From: Gymnorhina tibicen | Taxonomy: Eukaryota; Chordata; Aves; Passeriformes; Artamidae | Direction of reading: 5' to 3' | NCBI GenBank assembly: GCA_013399875.1 | Contig: VXAZ01003885.1 | Coordinates: 620,330 to 684,329 of the forward strand | DNA: 64,000 nt | Shown: piece after piece, positions 47,363 through 59,900 of the stretch | Layout: every line of letters begins with the position of its first letter | Numbering within the stretch: position 1 is the stretch's first letter | Notes under the pieces: model-generated | Seen by the model: the letters and a program-made list of their open reading frames with translations, nothing else | Told to the model about the DNA's origin: nothing | Database searches by the model: none | Made by a program: the position numbers and the translations under genes

Positions 47363-48449
47363 AGCTGTGCAGGCAGCTCCTCTGTGAGGTGATCATGAAG
47401 GGCTGCCAGGACTTTTATTGTGGTTTAGATTTGCAAGGAGGCAGTTGGACTGCAATGAATTGGGATTTGAGGCTTTCTGGTTTTGTTTAAATTTGTTTGC
47501 TACGTGGTGCACTTGTACTTCTTGTTTGAATCAAAATCAGCATCATGTACACAATTAAGGTCACCCTGTGCTTTGCTCACTTCGACTGGAGTCAAAAATC
47601 TGGGTGGGGAAACCAGTGCTGTTGCAATTAAACTGAATCATTTGAATCCCATTAAAGAAAAAAAGGAGGAGAGAAAATACTGTTATTTATCAGTCAACTT
47701 GAGGGAATTCATGTCTTCTGAAAATCAGCTTCAATCCTAGTTTTTTGCTACTGTTCTCAACATTCATATTACTGTAGTGTTAAAGAGAACAAATTATAAT
47801 GAGTTTCTTCAAGACTGTTTTTTTTCATGCCCTCAGGCGTCCAATCCATTTTGGTGACTGCTCTCTCCTTTTGCAAGGCATTTAGTGGCCTTTTATTCCT
47901 GCTGTGCTCCTGCAATGCCCATCTATGTTAAATGATACTCTAGGCATTGACTGTGGCACAGCAGCAGGTGTTTGTGTGCTCACAGAATGTGCCCAGTAAA
48001 TCTGCAGATCAGTTCCTGTTCTGAGGATGCCAGGGTGACTGGAGTTATTTAAGAAACCTCTAAATTTTCCACTGTAACAACTCTGTTGAGAGAAGTAAAA
48101 AGAAAAGGTAAAAAATATCAGCGGTTAAAAATGTTTTAGCAGACTTTTCTTGGTCTTTGGTCTTGAAAGTTTGACTTTGATACGTGTTTGATGGAGGGAA
48201 GACAGGAGAGTGGTGGCTCGTGCCAAGCTGTTGGTGCAAGGAGCGAAGCCCTGCTGAAGGGGATCTCCTCGTGTTGCTGGGCTGCCAGCAGCTCATGGAC
48301 TTTGTTTTTCTCCTCCTTGGGCTCATCCCAACCAGCCACAAGTGCATCACCTCAGGCCCGCCAGAGGCTGCTGCCTGTTAGAGAATTCTGTTGAGAATGC
48401 ACACCAGGGATCCCGAAATCTCTAAAAAATCCAGCAGGACCATGGCAGT
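47363..48449 (+). other. Spacer between duplication copy 1 and CR1
   Basis: Unique sequence with no gene recognised. Overlapping open frames on both strands at 48,060-48,394 show no known motif. Confidence 0.5.
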
Positions 48450-48990
48450 GATTGTCCTGGTGTGCTGGGCACTGGTGAGACCCCACCTTGAATCCTGGGG
48501 GGACAGCTCTGGGTCCTGCAGGAGAGACCTTGAGGGGCTGGAGAGTGTCTGGGGGAAGGGGCTGGAGCACCAGGAGCAACTGAGGGAGCTGGGAAAGGGG
48601 CTCAGCCTGGAGAAAAGGAGGCTCAGGGGGAACCTTGTGGCTCTGCACAAGTCCCTGACAGGAGGGGGCAGCCGGGGGGGTCGGGCTCTGCTCCCAGGGA
48701 ACAGGGACAGGAGGAGAGGGAACGGCCCCAAGCTGTGCCAGGGGAAGTTTAGATTGGAGATTAAGGACAATTTTTTCATGGAAAGGGTTGTTAAACACTG
48801 GCACAGCTGCCCAGGGCAGTGGTGGAGTTACTGTCCCTGGAGGAACCTAAAAAGGTGTATGGATGTGGCACCATCCATGCCACGTAACCCATCCATGTCA
48901 TGGGTTAAAGGTGGCTTGGTCAGTGCTGGATTAAGAGTCTGATTCGATGATTTTAGAGGTATTTTCCAGCCTAAACAATTCCATGACTCA
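48450..48990 (+). repeat. CR1 LINE fragment including the end of the ORF2 region
   Basis: The longest CR1 copy in the window. It starts in the degenerate C-terminal ORF2 zone (tgctgggcactggtgagaccccacctt), then shows 'ctcagcctggagaaaaggaggctcaggggg', 'gggaagtttagattggagattaagg' and 'cactggcacagctgcccagggcagtggtgga'. It ends with the tail 'ttttccagcctaaacaattccatgactca'. Frameshifts and stops leave it without coding capacity. The long minus-strand frames at 48,352-48,804 are antisense shadows. Confidence 0.93.
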
Positions 48991-49272
48991 ATGTTGTGGA
49001 AGAAGCCTGTGGCAAAAAGTTGCAAAAATTTGGGAGAAGCATGGTGGGGTTAAGAAATTTGGTTTTTGCTGTCATGGAGAGAGATTCTACTGGCATCTAA
49101 TTCATGCAGGAAGACAGGGCTGCCATGTCTTAGCCTGTCTGTCAGAATGGGAACTTGGTTAATTGTTCAGAAATAGATGGGACTTGGAATTTTTCTTTTA
49201 TGGGAACTCAGTACAAAAGAAAAGCCTGGAAACTTAAACTGCAGTTTCCTGGCAGTGCATGTCTATAGGACA
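48960..49272 (+). repeat. Direct duplication, downstream copy
   Basis: Starts within the CR1 3' tail (ttttccagcctaaac at 48,962) and continues without a break into 'tgttgtggaagaagcc…', matching 47,055-47,362 in the same orientation with an offset of about 1,907 bases. Similarity fades after 'gcatgtctatagga'. Confidence 0.88.
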
Positions 49273-50353
49273 TAATAATAAAATAGTACAAAGTAATGGA
49301 AGCAGGAACTGCATCTCCAAGCTAAATATTTATGTATGAATTGACCTTGGCTCTTTCTACTCCCTTCCTTGCCCTTTAATATTTTAAAGAGGAAGTAAAT
49401 ACCAATGAAAAATTATTTGTTGTATTGAATACTGTTCCCCTGGATACCTCTCATCAGATGATAACTTTGATTCTAAAGATATTAGGGAGGAGGAAAATGT
49501 TTATGTTGCTGTTTTACAGAATGGCAAATCAAGTACAAGAACATTATCTGTAATATATGTGTAATTGCACAAGGAAATGATTTAAAGAAAATGTATTTAA
49601 AGATGAACATGAATCAAGGTTCCCCTCCCCCAGCCCCTGATGATGCTTCACTGTTAATTAATTCTTTCAGAATTAAGGATATTGCAGCTCTCTGTCTGCT
49701 CCTGGTTCTCCAGGAAAATCAAAGTACTCTGACTCACCACGCTTGTATTTGGTAATCTCACAGGTGAGGATGAAATCTTGCACTTTTTAGGTGACTTTAG
49801 CTCTCCCTGGTGACAAAGCACCCTGTTGAGTGTGGCACTGAAATCACACAGTTTGTGAGACAGGTCTGCTCCCTTCACAGCACTTTTCACACTCACAGGA
49901 GCTTCTGCCTTGTGGGATGCTCCAGCAGGGAGCAGGTGAATCGTTGGTTCTGTGCTCAGATCAGGGATTTGGAGGCTCAGGTTCCCTGTTCCAAACTCTA
50001 TCCCCATCTTGTTTTATAATCTTGGGCAAATTAATTTTTTCCCTGTCTCACGAAAGTCTACTGTAAGTAGCATCCTTGTTTCTCTTCTGTCTCTCAGGAG
50101 TTTGGGGGTGCTTAATGAGCACTTGTGAAATATTTGAGTATCTCCTGATGAAAGGTGACGTGAGGGCAGCGTGTTTTCAGGTTGGCTCCTATTTCTCAAT
50201 AGTATCAAATGATAACTTCTCGAGAGGGTTTGTTGAGATCTTGGCTGTCATCCATGAACGTGTGTTGAATAAAATCAGTGGAGCTACTTCTTTTTCACCT
50301 TCTGAAAATCTCATGAGCTCTGAGTGGTGCCAGCTCTTTTTTGTAGGAAGCAG
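49273..50353 (+). other. Proposed intron 1, noncoding
   Basis: AT-rich unique sequence. No exon, RNA gene or repeat recognised. Confidence 0.5.
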
Positions 50354-50522
50354 TCATAGAATTCACGGAATGGTTTGGGTTGGAAGGGACCTTAAAGACC
50401 TCGTTCCACCCCCTGCCATGGCAGGGACACCTTCCACTAGCCCAGGCTGCTCCAAGCCCCGTCCAACCTGGCCTTGGACACTTCCAGGGATCCAGGGGCA
50501 GCCATAGCTTCTCTGGGCAATC
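50354..50522 (-). repeat. CR1 LINE fragment, minus strand
   Basis: On the plus strand it reads 'catagaattcacggaatggtttgggttggaagggaccttaaagacc', 'cccctgccatggcagggacaccttccac' and 'tggccttggacacttccagggatccaggggcagcc'. This is the reverse complement of the CR1 3' end, truncated after 'cttctctgggcaa'. It is relatively well conserved. Confidence 0.95.
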
Positions 50523-53500
50523 TCCTTTGTTCCTTCCCATAGACACGGATAAGATCCACATGAACTTTCCTGAGGCTGAGCTTTCCCAGCCTCTCTTTGT
50601 GTGTCAGGTGATCCAATCCCTTCATTAATTTTGCCTTTTGCTGGGTTTGTACCAGGACATCCATGTCCATCGTGTCGTACCTGTGTCTGTGTGTCTGTTT
50701 TAATCCTCTCTGCACAGATCAGCCCTAACACAAAACCTGTTTGTACTCTCACGTTTTCCTGTGTGTGTATTTCACACATATGTATATTTCAGGATTTAGA
50801 TGGAGGTAGCTGATGCACGGGGCAGGATTTCCCAGGTGATTCTTGCTTGATTAAATTTCAGTGTGTGCTTCCTCAAATATTTGGCTTTGCTGAATAAATC
50901 GGTGTATTATGTTCATCCTGATTTACTGTCTCAGCGCTGTCCACTCGGTACAGAAAGGTAATAATCAGTGTGTCAGTAGCTGTTATATTTTCATTTAAGG
51001 GAAAACATACTAATTCTTTTGTTGAGATGGAGAGATTTATTTTTGTGTGGAACACTGACTTGTCTAGAATGGTTTTTGCTAGAAGCTGAGGCTTTTTTTT
51101 TTTTTTTAAGGCTTCTCGCACAATTTATTTGGCTCTTTTGGAGAGCTGAAAATGCTTCTAGTACTTGGCCTCATTAAAGTGTGGAGGTATCCCTGCTGTC
51201 CTGGAGGCTTGGACACTAGGACTAAGCTTAGCTTAGAAGCAAGCTTAAAGTGTGTTTTAAATTTTGTAAATTGAAAAAAAACCAAGTCAGTTTTGTCTCC
51301 TTTGCTGTGTTGAATGGGTTGGGGCTGTTTGTGGTGTCACTCACTAAACACATTTATAGGGAGTGGTGCTACCAAGTGTAGTGCTGCATATTTGACACCT
51401 CCAAAATCCTTTTTCTGCCAGCACTCTTTGAAACTTATTTTTGCATTTGATCACATCTTAATATAGCATAGCAGTCTTTGTAGGAGAGAGGTTTTTTTTT
51501 TGGTTTGTTTTTTTTTTTTTTTTTCATTGATGGAGCTGAACTAGAGAGAACTCTCAGTGGAGGCAGATTGCTGCTGTGGGCAAGGGCTGTCTGCCCAAAC
51601 CATCCTGATCAGTCTGGGCTATGATGGTTTGCTCCTGTGGCTCCATGTGTGGCTCCACTGGCACCTCTAGTTCCCATTGCAGGTTTGACAGTGCTGCTGT
51701 CTGCTTGGACCAATCTTGTTAAATTTAATGATTTTTGAAATATTACTCTGCCTGCCTGCACTGGTGTGTGAACTGCAAGCACTGCAAGTATTTCTGGAAG
51801 CAGGTTTAAGAGTATTTTAAATGTGTGCTTTAAACAGGGTAAGAGAGAGCTCCTGCGCTCTGAACTCCCCCTGCTTTAGTGAGGAAAGGTGTGGGCATTT
51901 ATCTGGACTTGTGCATGTCCGTGAGCTCAGCAGCGTGGTTGGTGCCGTTCTCAGCTTGCCTGAGTCTGAAGGAACTCCTGGTTTGGAATGAGTCTTTCCT
52001 GGCTGAGCCGATTGCTGAGGCTGTGCAGGCTCCCCTGGCTGCAGAGAGAGGCTTTGGGTCGTGTTGGAGGGCTAGCAGGGGAACAGCCTCACTCGTGTCT
52101 GCAGCTGAGCTCGGGCACTGTGCAAGTGGGGGTAAAAATAGGTCATTCACTTCTTTTCCAGCAGGCTTGGGAAAAGAGGAAGAAAATGTCAGTTTTCACT
52201 GTGTTCTTGCAGTGTTGCTTACTTTTTTGGGGAAACTTTCAGGTTTTATATTACAGGATGTAGGAATTGAAGTGGAGTATTTTACTGATGAGTAAAATCA
52301 GAATCAATACTAAAACACTTGCTGAGGACCTATCTTTAGCAGAAAGCTTGGAAACCCTTTGCTTCAATTCAGACCAAAACATTACTTTGGAATGAACAAT
52401 TAAAATCTATTGATTTTTAACTTGGAGGTATTAAAGTAAGGAAGTTTAGTGTCAGCTGCTAAATTGCTTTCTCTTAGCAGTGTTTTGTCATACAGATAAA
52501 GCCTTGCATGTAGAGCTGACTGCTCTTTCCTTTCCCCCGGCACCTTCCTCCAAATCTTTCCACGTCTGTGCTGAGCTGTGGACAAGCACAGGCTGAAAAT
52601 TGTCAGAATTACCAATGGGTGAAGGAATGTTTCTGAAATGGGTAGCAAGAGAAGTGCTTTAGTGAAACCTCTGCAGGCTTTGGGAACCAGGTGAACTTTG
52701 GCTGGAGGTTTTGTCATGTTTCTCTGCTCCGTGTGCACCCCATCCCTGCCCTGTGTATTTGGTACGGGGGGGAAAAATTCACTAAGTTGTGAATTTTCTC
52801 CCAAATCAGAGGTTGGGTCAAATGATGCTCTTGGGGTTTTTCTTTGAGTTAAAGGATATCAATCTGCACAAAATCTTTCCATACAAGCCGGTGATTCTGG
52901 GCAAAGCTGGGAATAACCCCATTGCTCCCACAAAGCTATGTGGCAAATATTTTACCACCTCAAAATAAGAAACTGTATGAACAATTTTGGTTCTTGGGGT
53001 TGATTTTATCTGCCCCCTCCCCCCATTTTTTTAGGGTTTAAAAATTAGTGTAGCTGCCTGTAATTCAAACAGTGTGCTCTGCATTCTTGTATTTGACTGA
53101 ATGCTGCAGATTTTTCTCGTCTTCATTTTACAACCCTAAATGTTCAAGAATGGGTACATACACTGGTGCACAGTCAAACACAGAAGAGGTGACAGGCTTC
53201 TGGGGGGGCTTGAAGAGAGTTCTGTTAATTCTAATGGAGCTGGAAAGTTGATTAGTAATCTCATAAGTAAATGCTGTGATTTTGTTAGAATTTCTCTGCT
53301 ATTAATTATTAAAGGTAAGTTACACAGCTTAAGAGAAAAAGTTTGTGGAAAGATTGTGATTTGCATATATGGGCCAAAGTCTTTTCAGGTGTGGTGATTT
53401 CCAGTATAGCAGGAAGGATGCTTAAGAAAAGGCTTGGGGAGGAGATGAATTTTTAGATTTGAGAAGAAGAAATCTGGTTTTCTGATGCATCTGGCTTTCA

Positions 53501-56500
53501 TTGTTGCTGCTCATAGATAAAACGTAAGCAGCTGAATTTGGCCTGTGACTTCAGCTGTACAGAGGAGACATTAAAGCATTCTTTGAATTTATATAAAGGC
53601 TTGTGCATTAACGACTCAGCAGCTGTGCTCAAGGATCTGCTTCACAGCCCACATGTGGAAAAGTTTCCTGGTCACTCGTTGGAGCTGACCCACAGCCTTC
53701 TCCTCCCTCCAGCTTTGTTGGGCCAGATGAGTCTGAGCGTTTTTAAGCGATCTTTATTCTCGTGAGCGTGGTATCTCTGTTTGCAGACCTCTGACAGGAT
53801 TATTACCCACATTTCAGCTGGCAGATGGTTCCCTTCAAGGAGGGGAAGGGGCTCAGTTCAAGTCCCAGCAGGGACAGGGACCTTGCTCTGCTTTGATTGA
53901 GGATCCTCGTGCTCTGTCAATATTTGGTGGTTCTACTTCTCATCTGTTGGGATATTGCCCTTCTCAGGAAAGCAAACATTTGCTCTTCCCTCGTTTCAAT
54001 ATTGGGCTATGAGAGAAAGGTGGTGATTACTGCTTCGTACCAAGGGGCTAAAAGGCATCTGAGAGCTACTGGTTTGTTTTTCTTAAATGCCAACTTGTTT
54101 TTCTGCTTGGATTGCTGAAAATAGTGTGTGTGTAGCTGTTCTGTAACATGTGCAGATGGAGGCCCTGACTAACTGTGAGGTTTGGGGAGTATCTTGGCCC
54201 TGAATTAGGAGGATTAATCACATGTAGGAAGTTATTCCTGTAGTTTCACTTTTGCCGAACGTAAAGCTTCTCTGGCACACGCAGTATCACATTTGGGCTG
54301 ATGTCCAGAAATAAAAAATGGCCAATAACGATTGCCAGTTACTCTGGCAAGGAACCAATTATCCCATTCTGTTTCCATCCCCCTGTGCACATGTCAATAA
54401 ATAATCACTCACCCGTGATCCCAATCAGCTCTCTCTGATTAAACATATGTGTGCTGAAAGCTTCAAAACTCTTAAGTGGTAGCAAATATCAAAATGCCTT
54501 TACTCATTTGGATTTCTTTCCATCTGTTAAAATACCTATTGAGGCCTTAAACTGTTTGATTGCACTTAAGAGTTGTCTATGGAAAATCAGTTACACATTG
54601 CATGGACTGATCCATATTGACACTGAAATACCCGTGCACTGTATGAACTGTGAAATAGCACTGGGAAAGTGTCTCAGTACTGAATAACGGGATGCTGTGC
54701 TGCAATAATGGGATTTCTGTCCATTTTAGAGCTGCTCAACTTTGAAAGTTGTACAGAGTGACTTTGTAGTTGTCCTTGTTTGTGAGAAGATTTATAATAA
54801 TCTCTTCTGCATGCCAGTTTTGCAGACTTTCAGATAAATCCAAGATTAAAAGAATTATTTTATAAACAGTCAATAGATACGGTAATGGATGTTGATAGAG
54901 ATGATTTTTGAGGTTGGAGTGGTTTTAGTGGTAATTGTGTGGACAGCATGCTCCCAGGACTGTCTGTGCATTCCCCAGCTTACAATCATGCTCCAAAATA
55001 ATGCTGACTTTATCACTTTGGTCCATATCACCTGCAGCAGGCAGCATCAGATCTGGAAAAGAGAGCAGCTGCGGCTGCATGACTTCCAAACAAAAGTGGT
55101 ATTTCTGTTTTTCCATGTGCATGCCCTGTACTGCAGGAAAATACAGGGAAAGCTGTGGTGACACCAGTGTGGGTGTTTGGAGGGAGCCCTTGTCTTTGTT
55201 CACCACTGCTGTACATGTTAGGACATCAAACGCTGTGCCACACAGCTTTAATTTTGATGACAAGTTTTCCTTGGAGTGCTCAAGAGCAGATGTCCCTTCA
55301 GCTTGGGAGTTAACACGTGGATGTTGGGAGAGCTGCTGGAGTATGAGGCTGAGGCTCTGTAGGCTGAGCCTGAAGTTTGCCAGGAGCACAGTTTAATGTT
55401 AAATGTAAATGCAGGGCTGCAGATGGCATCCTCCGGTTTCAGGCATACGAATTCAAGCTGCTGCTGAGCTGGGTTTGAATTATCTTGCACCGTGGAAAAG
55501 CTGAAGCTGCATGAATTGGACCTTGGGTTTGTCTTTGTTCGGAGGGGAACAGATTGCTCATTTTATGACTGACAGCATTTTGCACTGAAAAAACCCCAAG
55601 TTCTCACAAAGTTCCAGGTGCAAGGTGCTTGGGCTGTGACAGATTTTTCCTGTCTTATTGCTTTGTTTACCTGATTCCAGCCATGTTGTATTCCATGCAT
55701 CAGTAATCATTTAATTTGTAATGATCCTGCACTTCCATGAACTTTGTGCTCAAACCAACAAAATTTGTCTCCTTTTTGAAAGAAACTTCAGCTTTCTAGT
55801 GATTCTCTCAGAGAAAAAAAAAAAAGGACATAAATAGTAGCATTCTACCTATTTGCATTTAGTTGTTTCTGTTGGATGTGTTGGTTTTTTCAGTCCTTGC
55901 TCCAAATTGTTGCTGGGTAGCATTAGCAGCTGTTCCTCCTGGCATATGCTGTTTAGTATGGTATGACACCATCAATTTAGTACTTTTACTGGGATAAATA
56001 AAAATGTTAAATGTGAGAGTTATGATATCCTGACTTGATGCTGTCTTAAGTTTGGTAAAATTCTCGCCTGTGCTGTACAAAACCTTAGCTGTTGATGTTT
56101 ATTTTGCTCTTTTTTGTGCTCATATATAATTGAGATATAAATCATATATTCCTATCAGTCAATTATTTGAGATTCTATGGTTTAAAAATGGGAAGAAGGG
56201 GGGAAGATAAGGCTCCTGTAGCAGACTTTCTAGCCTAAACCCCTTGGATCTATGTTGTGCTGCTATTGAGAGATCATTTCCTACAGTCTATAGCTGTGTT
56301 TAGACCCTGGCCTCAATGTTAAGGTAGTTCAGCTCTTAAGATCAGCCTACTTGACTTCAGTAGGAGTGAGCTTGATTATGTAAGTTCTATGCAAAGTGAG
56401 TAATATTTATCAAATGTGTTATTGAAGGATCACCCTTCTCTATGTGTGGTGCTTCCCCTGATGTCCTCTTTTGGGGGCTTCCCGATTTCTCCCTCTTTCA

Positions 56501-57229
56501 ATTCATCTGGAGTGCCTGCCCGTGGTAGAACTGGATGTTATTTAGGAATAGCCTGGCTGTTTGCAGATGCTCTCTCCAGCGTGGTCCAATCAGTAGCTCT
56601 GACTGAGCTGCAGGACCTTTTGAACATATATATTCTGTATGGCACAGCCCAGGCCAGGACACACTTGCTCACTCCTCTGTGAAGCTGCAGAACATCATCT
56701 CAAACCTTGCCCTGCTGTGCTGCTAGAGCTGTGGAAGGGACCTGGATCCCTAGGAAGGAACCCCACTCTCAGCACCTCTGTGCACTCAAGGCACAGCTGA
56801 ATTCCACCAAGGAAGAAAGAATGCATTTAAATTATATATTCTTGTAAAGAATAATCCATTTTCAATGCCTGGAGTCTGAGAACTGGTGTTCAAGTCAGAT
56901 TTCATCACAGGGCACAGTTGTTTCCCCTCTGGTACAAGGGATGTGTAAGGGCACAAATGTCAGGTGACAAGTGTTGATTCCTTAATACACCAAAAACCTA
57001 CCTAGTCACTGTATTGTTTCTATAGTAAAAACCTTCCACACAACAGAACTTGAGAAAAATAATTTGTGGAAGCAGCTTTCTTTTATTGGAAGAAGCTAGA
57101 AGGGGGAGCTAGATTTGTGGTGTCGTTGTTTAACTCCCTGAAAGTAGCTTAGGAGTTCAGCTGGAGTTATTTTCAAGTCAAGGTTAAACAAGATGTGTAA
57201 ATGGTTCTTAGAGCCCCCTCTGTGTGAGT
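50523..57229 (+). other. Proposed intron 1, noncoding
   Basis: Unique sequence with long T runs (51,099-51,109; 51,492-51,524) and an A run at 55,816-55,826. The interval about 54,890-55,400 is stop-poor in three frames, two plus and one minus, each of 90-154 codons, without a recognisable domain. No splice-bounded exon found. Confidence 0.5.
51492..51524. repeat. Poly-T tract
   Basis: T10 GG TTTG T17, interrupted only by three G residues within a GGTTTG step. No adjacent retrotransposon body is recognised. Confidence 0.9.
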
Positions 57230-57930
57230 TTCATAAAAGCATAAAGCATTTTCATGTGTTGTCATTTGGCTCCTGAATTTTGCAAAGCGGCTCCTCTTTT
57301 GGGCTGCAGCGTTTGGGAGAGAGTTCCCCGGCCATCCTGCGGGACGGACAAATTGCTGCAGTTGACAAGATGTCCCCAGTCTAAACAGGCAGATGGCACA
57401 GTAAAAATGATTTGTGAGAGAATGTGTGTGTCCAGAGGGTAATGTACAAAATAGTCAAGAAGTTTAACTTTTATTACTTTGGGGCAAGTTAGTGGCAGAT
57501 GTCACTGCACTGAGCGCGGCAAATTGCATGAAGTGAATGTGCTCTGTGCCAGAGGAAACTTGATGGGGCTGCAGATGACGTGATCAATAGAAAAAGAAAT
57601 ATGAACAGATCAATAAATTCAGATAGCTCTTCTAATTCAGAGAGAGGCACAGCATTGATTTGTAAAATAAGAGTATGGATGCAGCAGTTAAAGCACCCTG
57701 TGTGTACGTGTACCAGATAATCAAATCACGTGCAATGCCCTCAGCCTCAATCAAAGGCAGAGAGTAAATCATCAAATGTGTGTCCCCTCCGAAGCATGAG
57801 GCTGCAGAGCATGTAAATGAACAAACTGCCTCTGAGACAGGGAAAACTACACCCACAGAGGATGTTCATCAATCAGGAAGATGAACAGTCCTTGCTCCAC
57901 GTTGTGCAGTTGTCCTGCACGATGCCAGGA
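57230..57930. promoter_or_regulatory. Candidate conserved noncoding element cluster
   Basis: A repeat-free segment with retained CpGs (agcggc, agcgtt, ccccgg, gcgggacgg, gagcgcgg), a CRE-like TGACGTG near 57,576, an E-box CACGTG at 57,727-57,732, and several ATCAAT/AATCA words. It has no coding-like frame. It resembles a developmental enhancer by eye, and alignment is needed. Confidence 0.3.
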
Positions 57931-59589
57931 GTGAATTAGATGTGTCTAGAGGATCACACAACACAAAAATCAGCATTTGCTATTGTGGATGTCTCCAAAT
58001 CTCTCACTTGCAAATGCAAGCAGCTGTTTTGGGAATTATTTAATATATAAAATCAGGAATATTTGTTTTTCTTTCCTGAAGGATCCTGTGTCTTGCCAAC
58101 ATAGATGTGCAAAGAAAAGTCTTGGCTTTAACTGGGACTCATTGATGTGCCAGAATTTTTAAATTTATTTTATTCTTCGACTTCTGTTTATGGCTGAAGT
58201 GGTGTGTCCTTTCCCAGCCTCAGTTTCCTAAGTGGGTACCTGTTTTTTAGGGACAGCTGTTGCACATGCATCCCCTGTTAGGGGAGTGTATGAAGTGGGG
58301 AAATCCAACAAGGTTGCAGAAACCGGTTCAGTCCAAACCTGGGGTGAACAGCAGAAAGGTCCTCACCTGCATGAGAAAATGTTATAATTGAATAAAAGTT
58401 ACCATTAGAAGGATTATACTGTTAAAAGTCCCCCTGTGTTTTGTGCCACTTTTTTCACTGCCCCTTCCACACATGCTTTTACCACTGACTTTTCCTGTTG
58501 CTGTGTTTGTAGATGAGCATATCAGTTCCAACATGTGCTAAGTTCCATTACTCCAGGTTTGGATATGAGTTAAGCTGAATTAGGTGGGGTTTGTGTGTGC
58601 TATGGGTATGTGCAAAGGTGAGTTATGAACTGCCTTTATAAACTTCCTGCTCTGAACACCTGATTGTAATTGGGTATCTGAGGTCCGTGTGACACAGAAT
58701 TGCTCAGAATTTAATATTGCAACTTTTCTGGCAGTTCTCATTTCAGGTAGGCAGTGGCAATTAATAATTAAGAACTATACATGAAGCTGTGGTCTTTAAT
58801 ATTATTAAAGTTTCTTTCATTTGTGATTTTTTTAAAGTGGGGGGTTATCTTCTCAAGTGCTCCTCCGTGTGTTGAGCTGTGTTCCTCACTCGCCTTAGGG
58901 AAAATTTATAACACTAGTGAGAATGAAAAGCTGCAGCTTTCTGGGTGTTCAATGCCTTTGCTGCAGTGGTGGAGGGAATAACTGTCCTTGAAAGGGCAGA
59001 TTTTGCAAAATTCTTTATTTTCTGTCAGAAAAGCTGCAAGGTGAGTGACTGTGGTGGGTGTTTGTGCTGTACAGGTGTGGGTTCTGTCTGTGTACTGGGA
59101 GGGGAAACCCTTGAGACACTGAGATCATATGGACACAGAGCTTTTCTTGCCCAGCCGTGTGGGACCAGCCCGTGTTTAGGCTCCAAGGTCACACGATGTA
59201 AGCGCTGTTGTTGCGGTTGTAACTTCACGGAACAGAACAAGCCAAGCCCCACATGGGGCTGCCGAGTTGGGCTCCGTTGTGCAGACAGGGATGACTTCCT
59301 GACCCTTTGCAAAGGTGGTAAGCACTCTGTTCCTGCAGTCTTTGCAGAACAAACACCCGTGTGAAACCCCTGTGAGACTTCCCTGAGCAGAAACTACTTG
59401 AGGGGTTGCAACCTTCTGTGCTTATGCTGGGATTGGGAAAGCCTAAAACAAAATAATCCTTCCAGAACAGCTTCTAAATATGCAGCCTTGGTTATTCAGC
59501 CTTCCTGTGCATCTAAATGATGTGTTGTCAGAGATGATGTTGTAGAGAGATGCTGGAGTATTATAAAAATGTTATAGAGTTAAAATGTG
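57931..59589 (+). other. Proposed intron 1, noncoding
   Basis: Unique AT-leaning sequence. A stretch at about 59,150-59,280 has several CpGs and a plus-strand frame of 139 codons (58,945-59,364) without known motifs. No repeat or RNA gene recognised. Confidence 0.5.
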
Positions 59590-59900
59590 AGCATGATCCA
59601 GCCCAAGCCATTCTATAAATATCTTATTATGAAAAGCTCAGAGATGTTTCTCTTAGCAAATTTAAAATAATCATTAGAATCCTTCAGCAGATTGCTGTTA
59701 ATTGGATTGAGAATTAAACAGCTTTGTATGAGTGCAAAGTTAATTAATAGCTCATTACTTTTTAATAAGGCAAATTCATTTGGAAATAAAAGAGATGCCA
59801 TGGAGTTTACCACAGATTTGAGATGAGATTGGGAGTATCAGCCATTCTTTGTGGGAGAAAAGATTTATAATTAAGTTGCCAAGGTTGGCTGGTGATGAGG
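59590..59900. promoter_or_regulatory. Candidate AT-rich regulatory element
   Basis: A dense set of TAAT/ATTA words (aataatcatta, gttaattgga, gttaattaatag, ataattaag) in a repeat-free segment from about 59,660 to 59,880 is the binding vocabulary of homeodomain factors. AT-rich background can produce this by chance. Confidence 0.22.

Noticed and set aside
48352..48942. Frames of 133-183 codons on both strands near 48.4-48.9 kb
   Set aside because: They largely overlap a CR1 fragment (48,450-48,990) and are shadows of it.
47085..49272. LTR retrotransposon with two LTRs (copies start TGTTGTG)
   Set aside because: Similarity extends upstream of the would-be LTR start into a CR1 tail, no CA terminus or target duplication is evident, and the interior contains a CR1 rather than retroviral sequence.
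59590..59622. Possible CR1 tail 'gatccagcccaagccattctata'
   Set aside because: Only about 25 bases match and no CR1 body is visible upstream; chance cannot be excluded.
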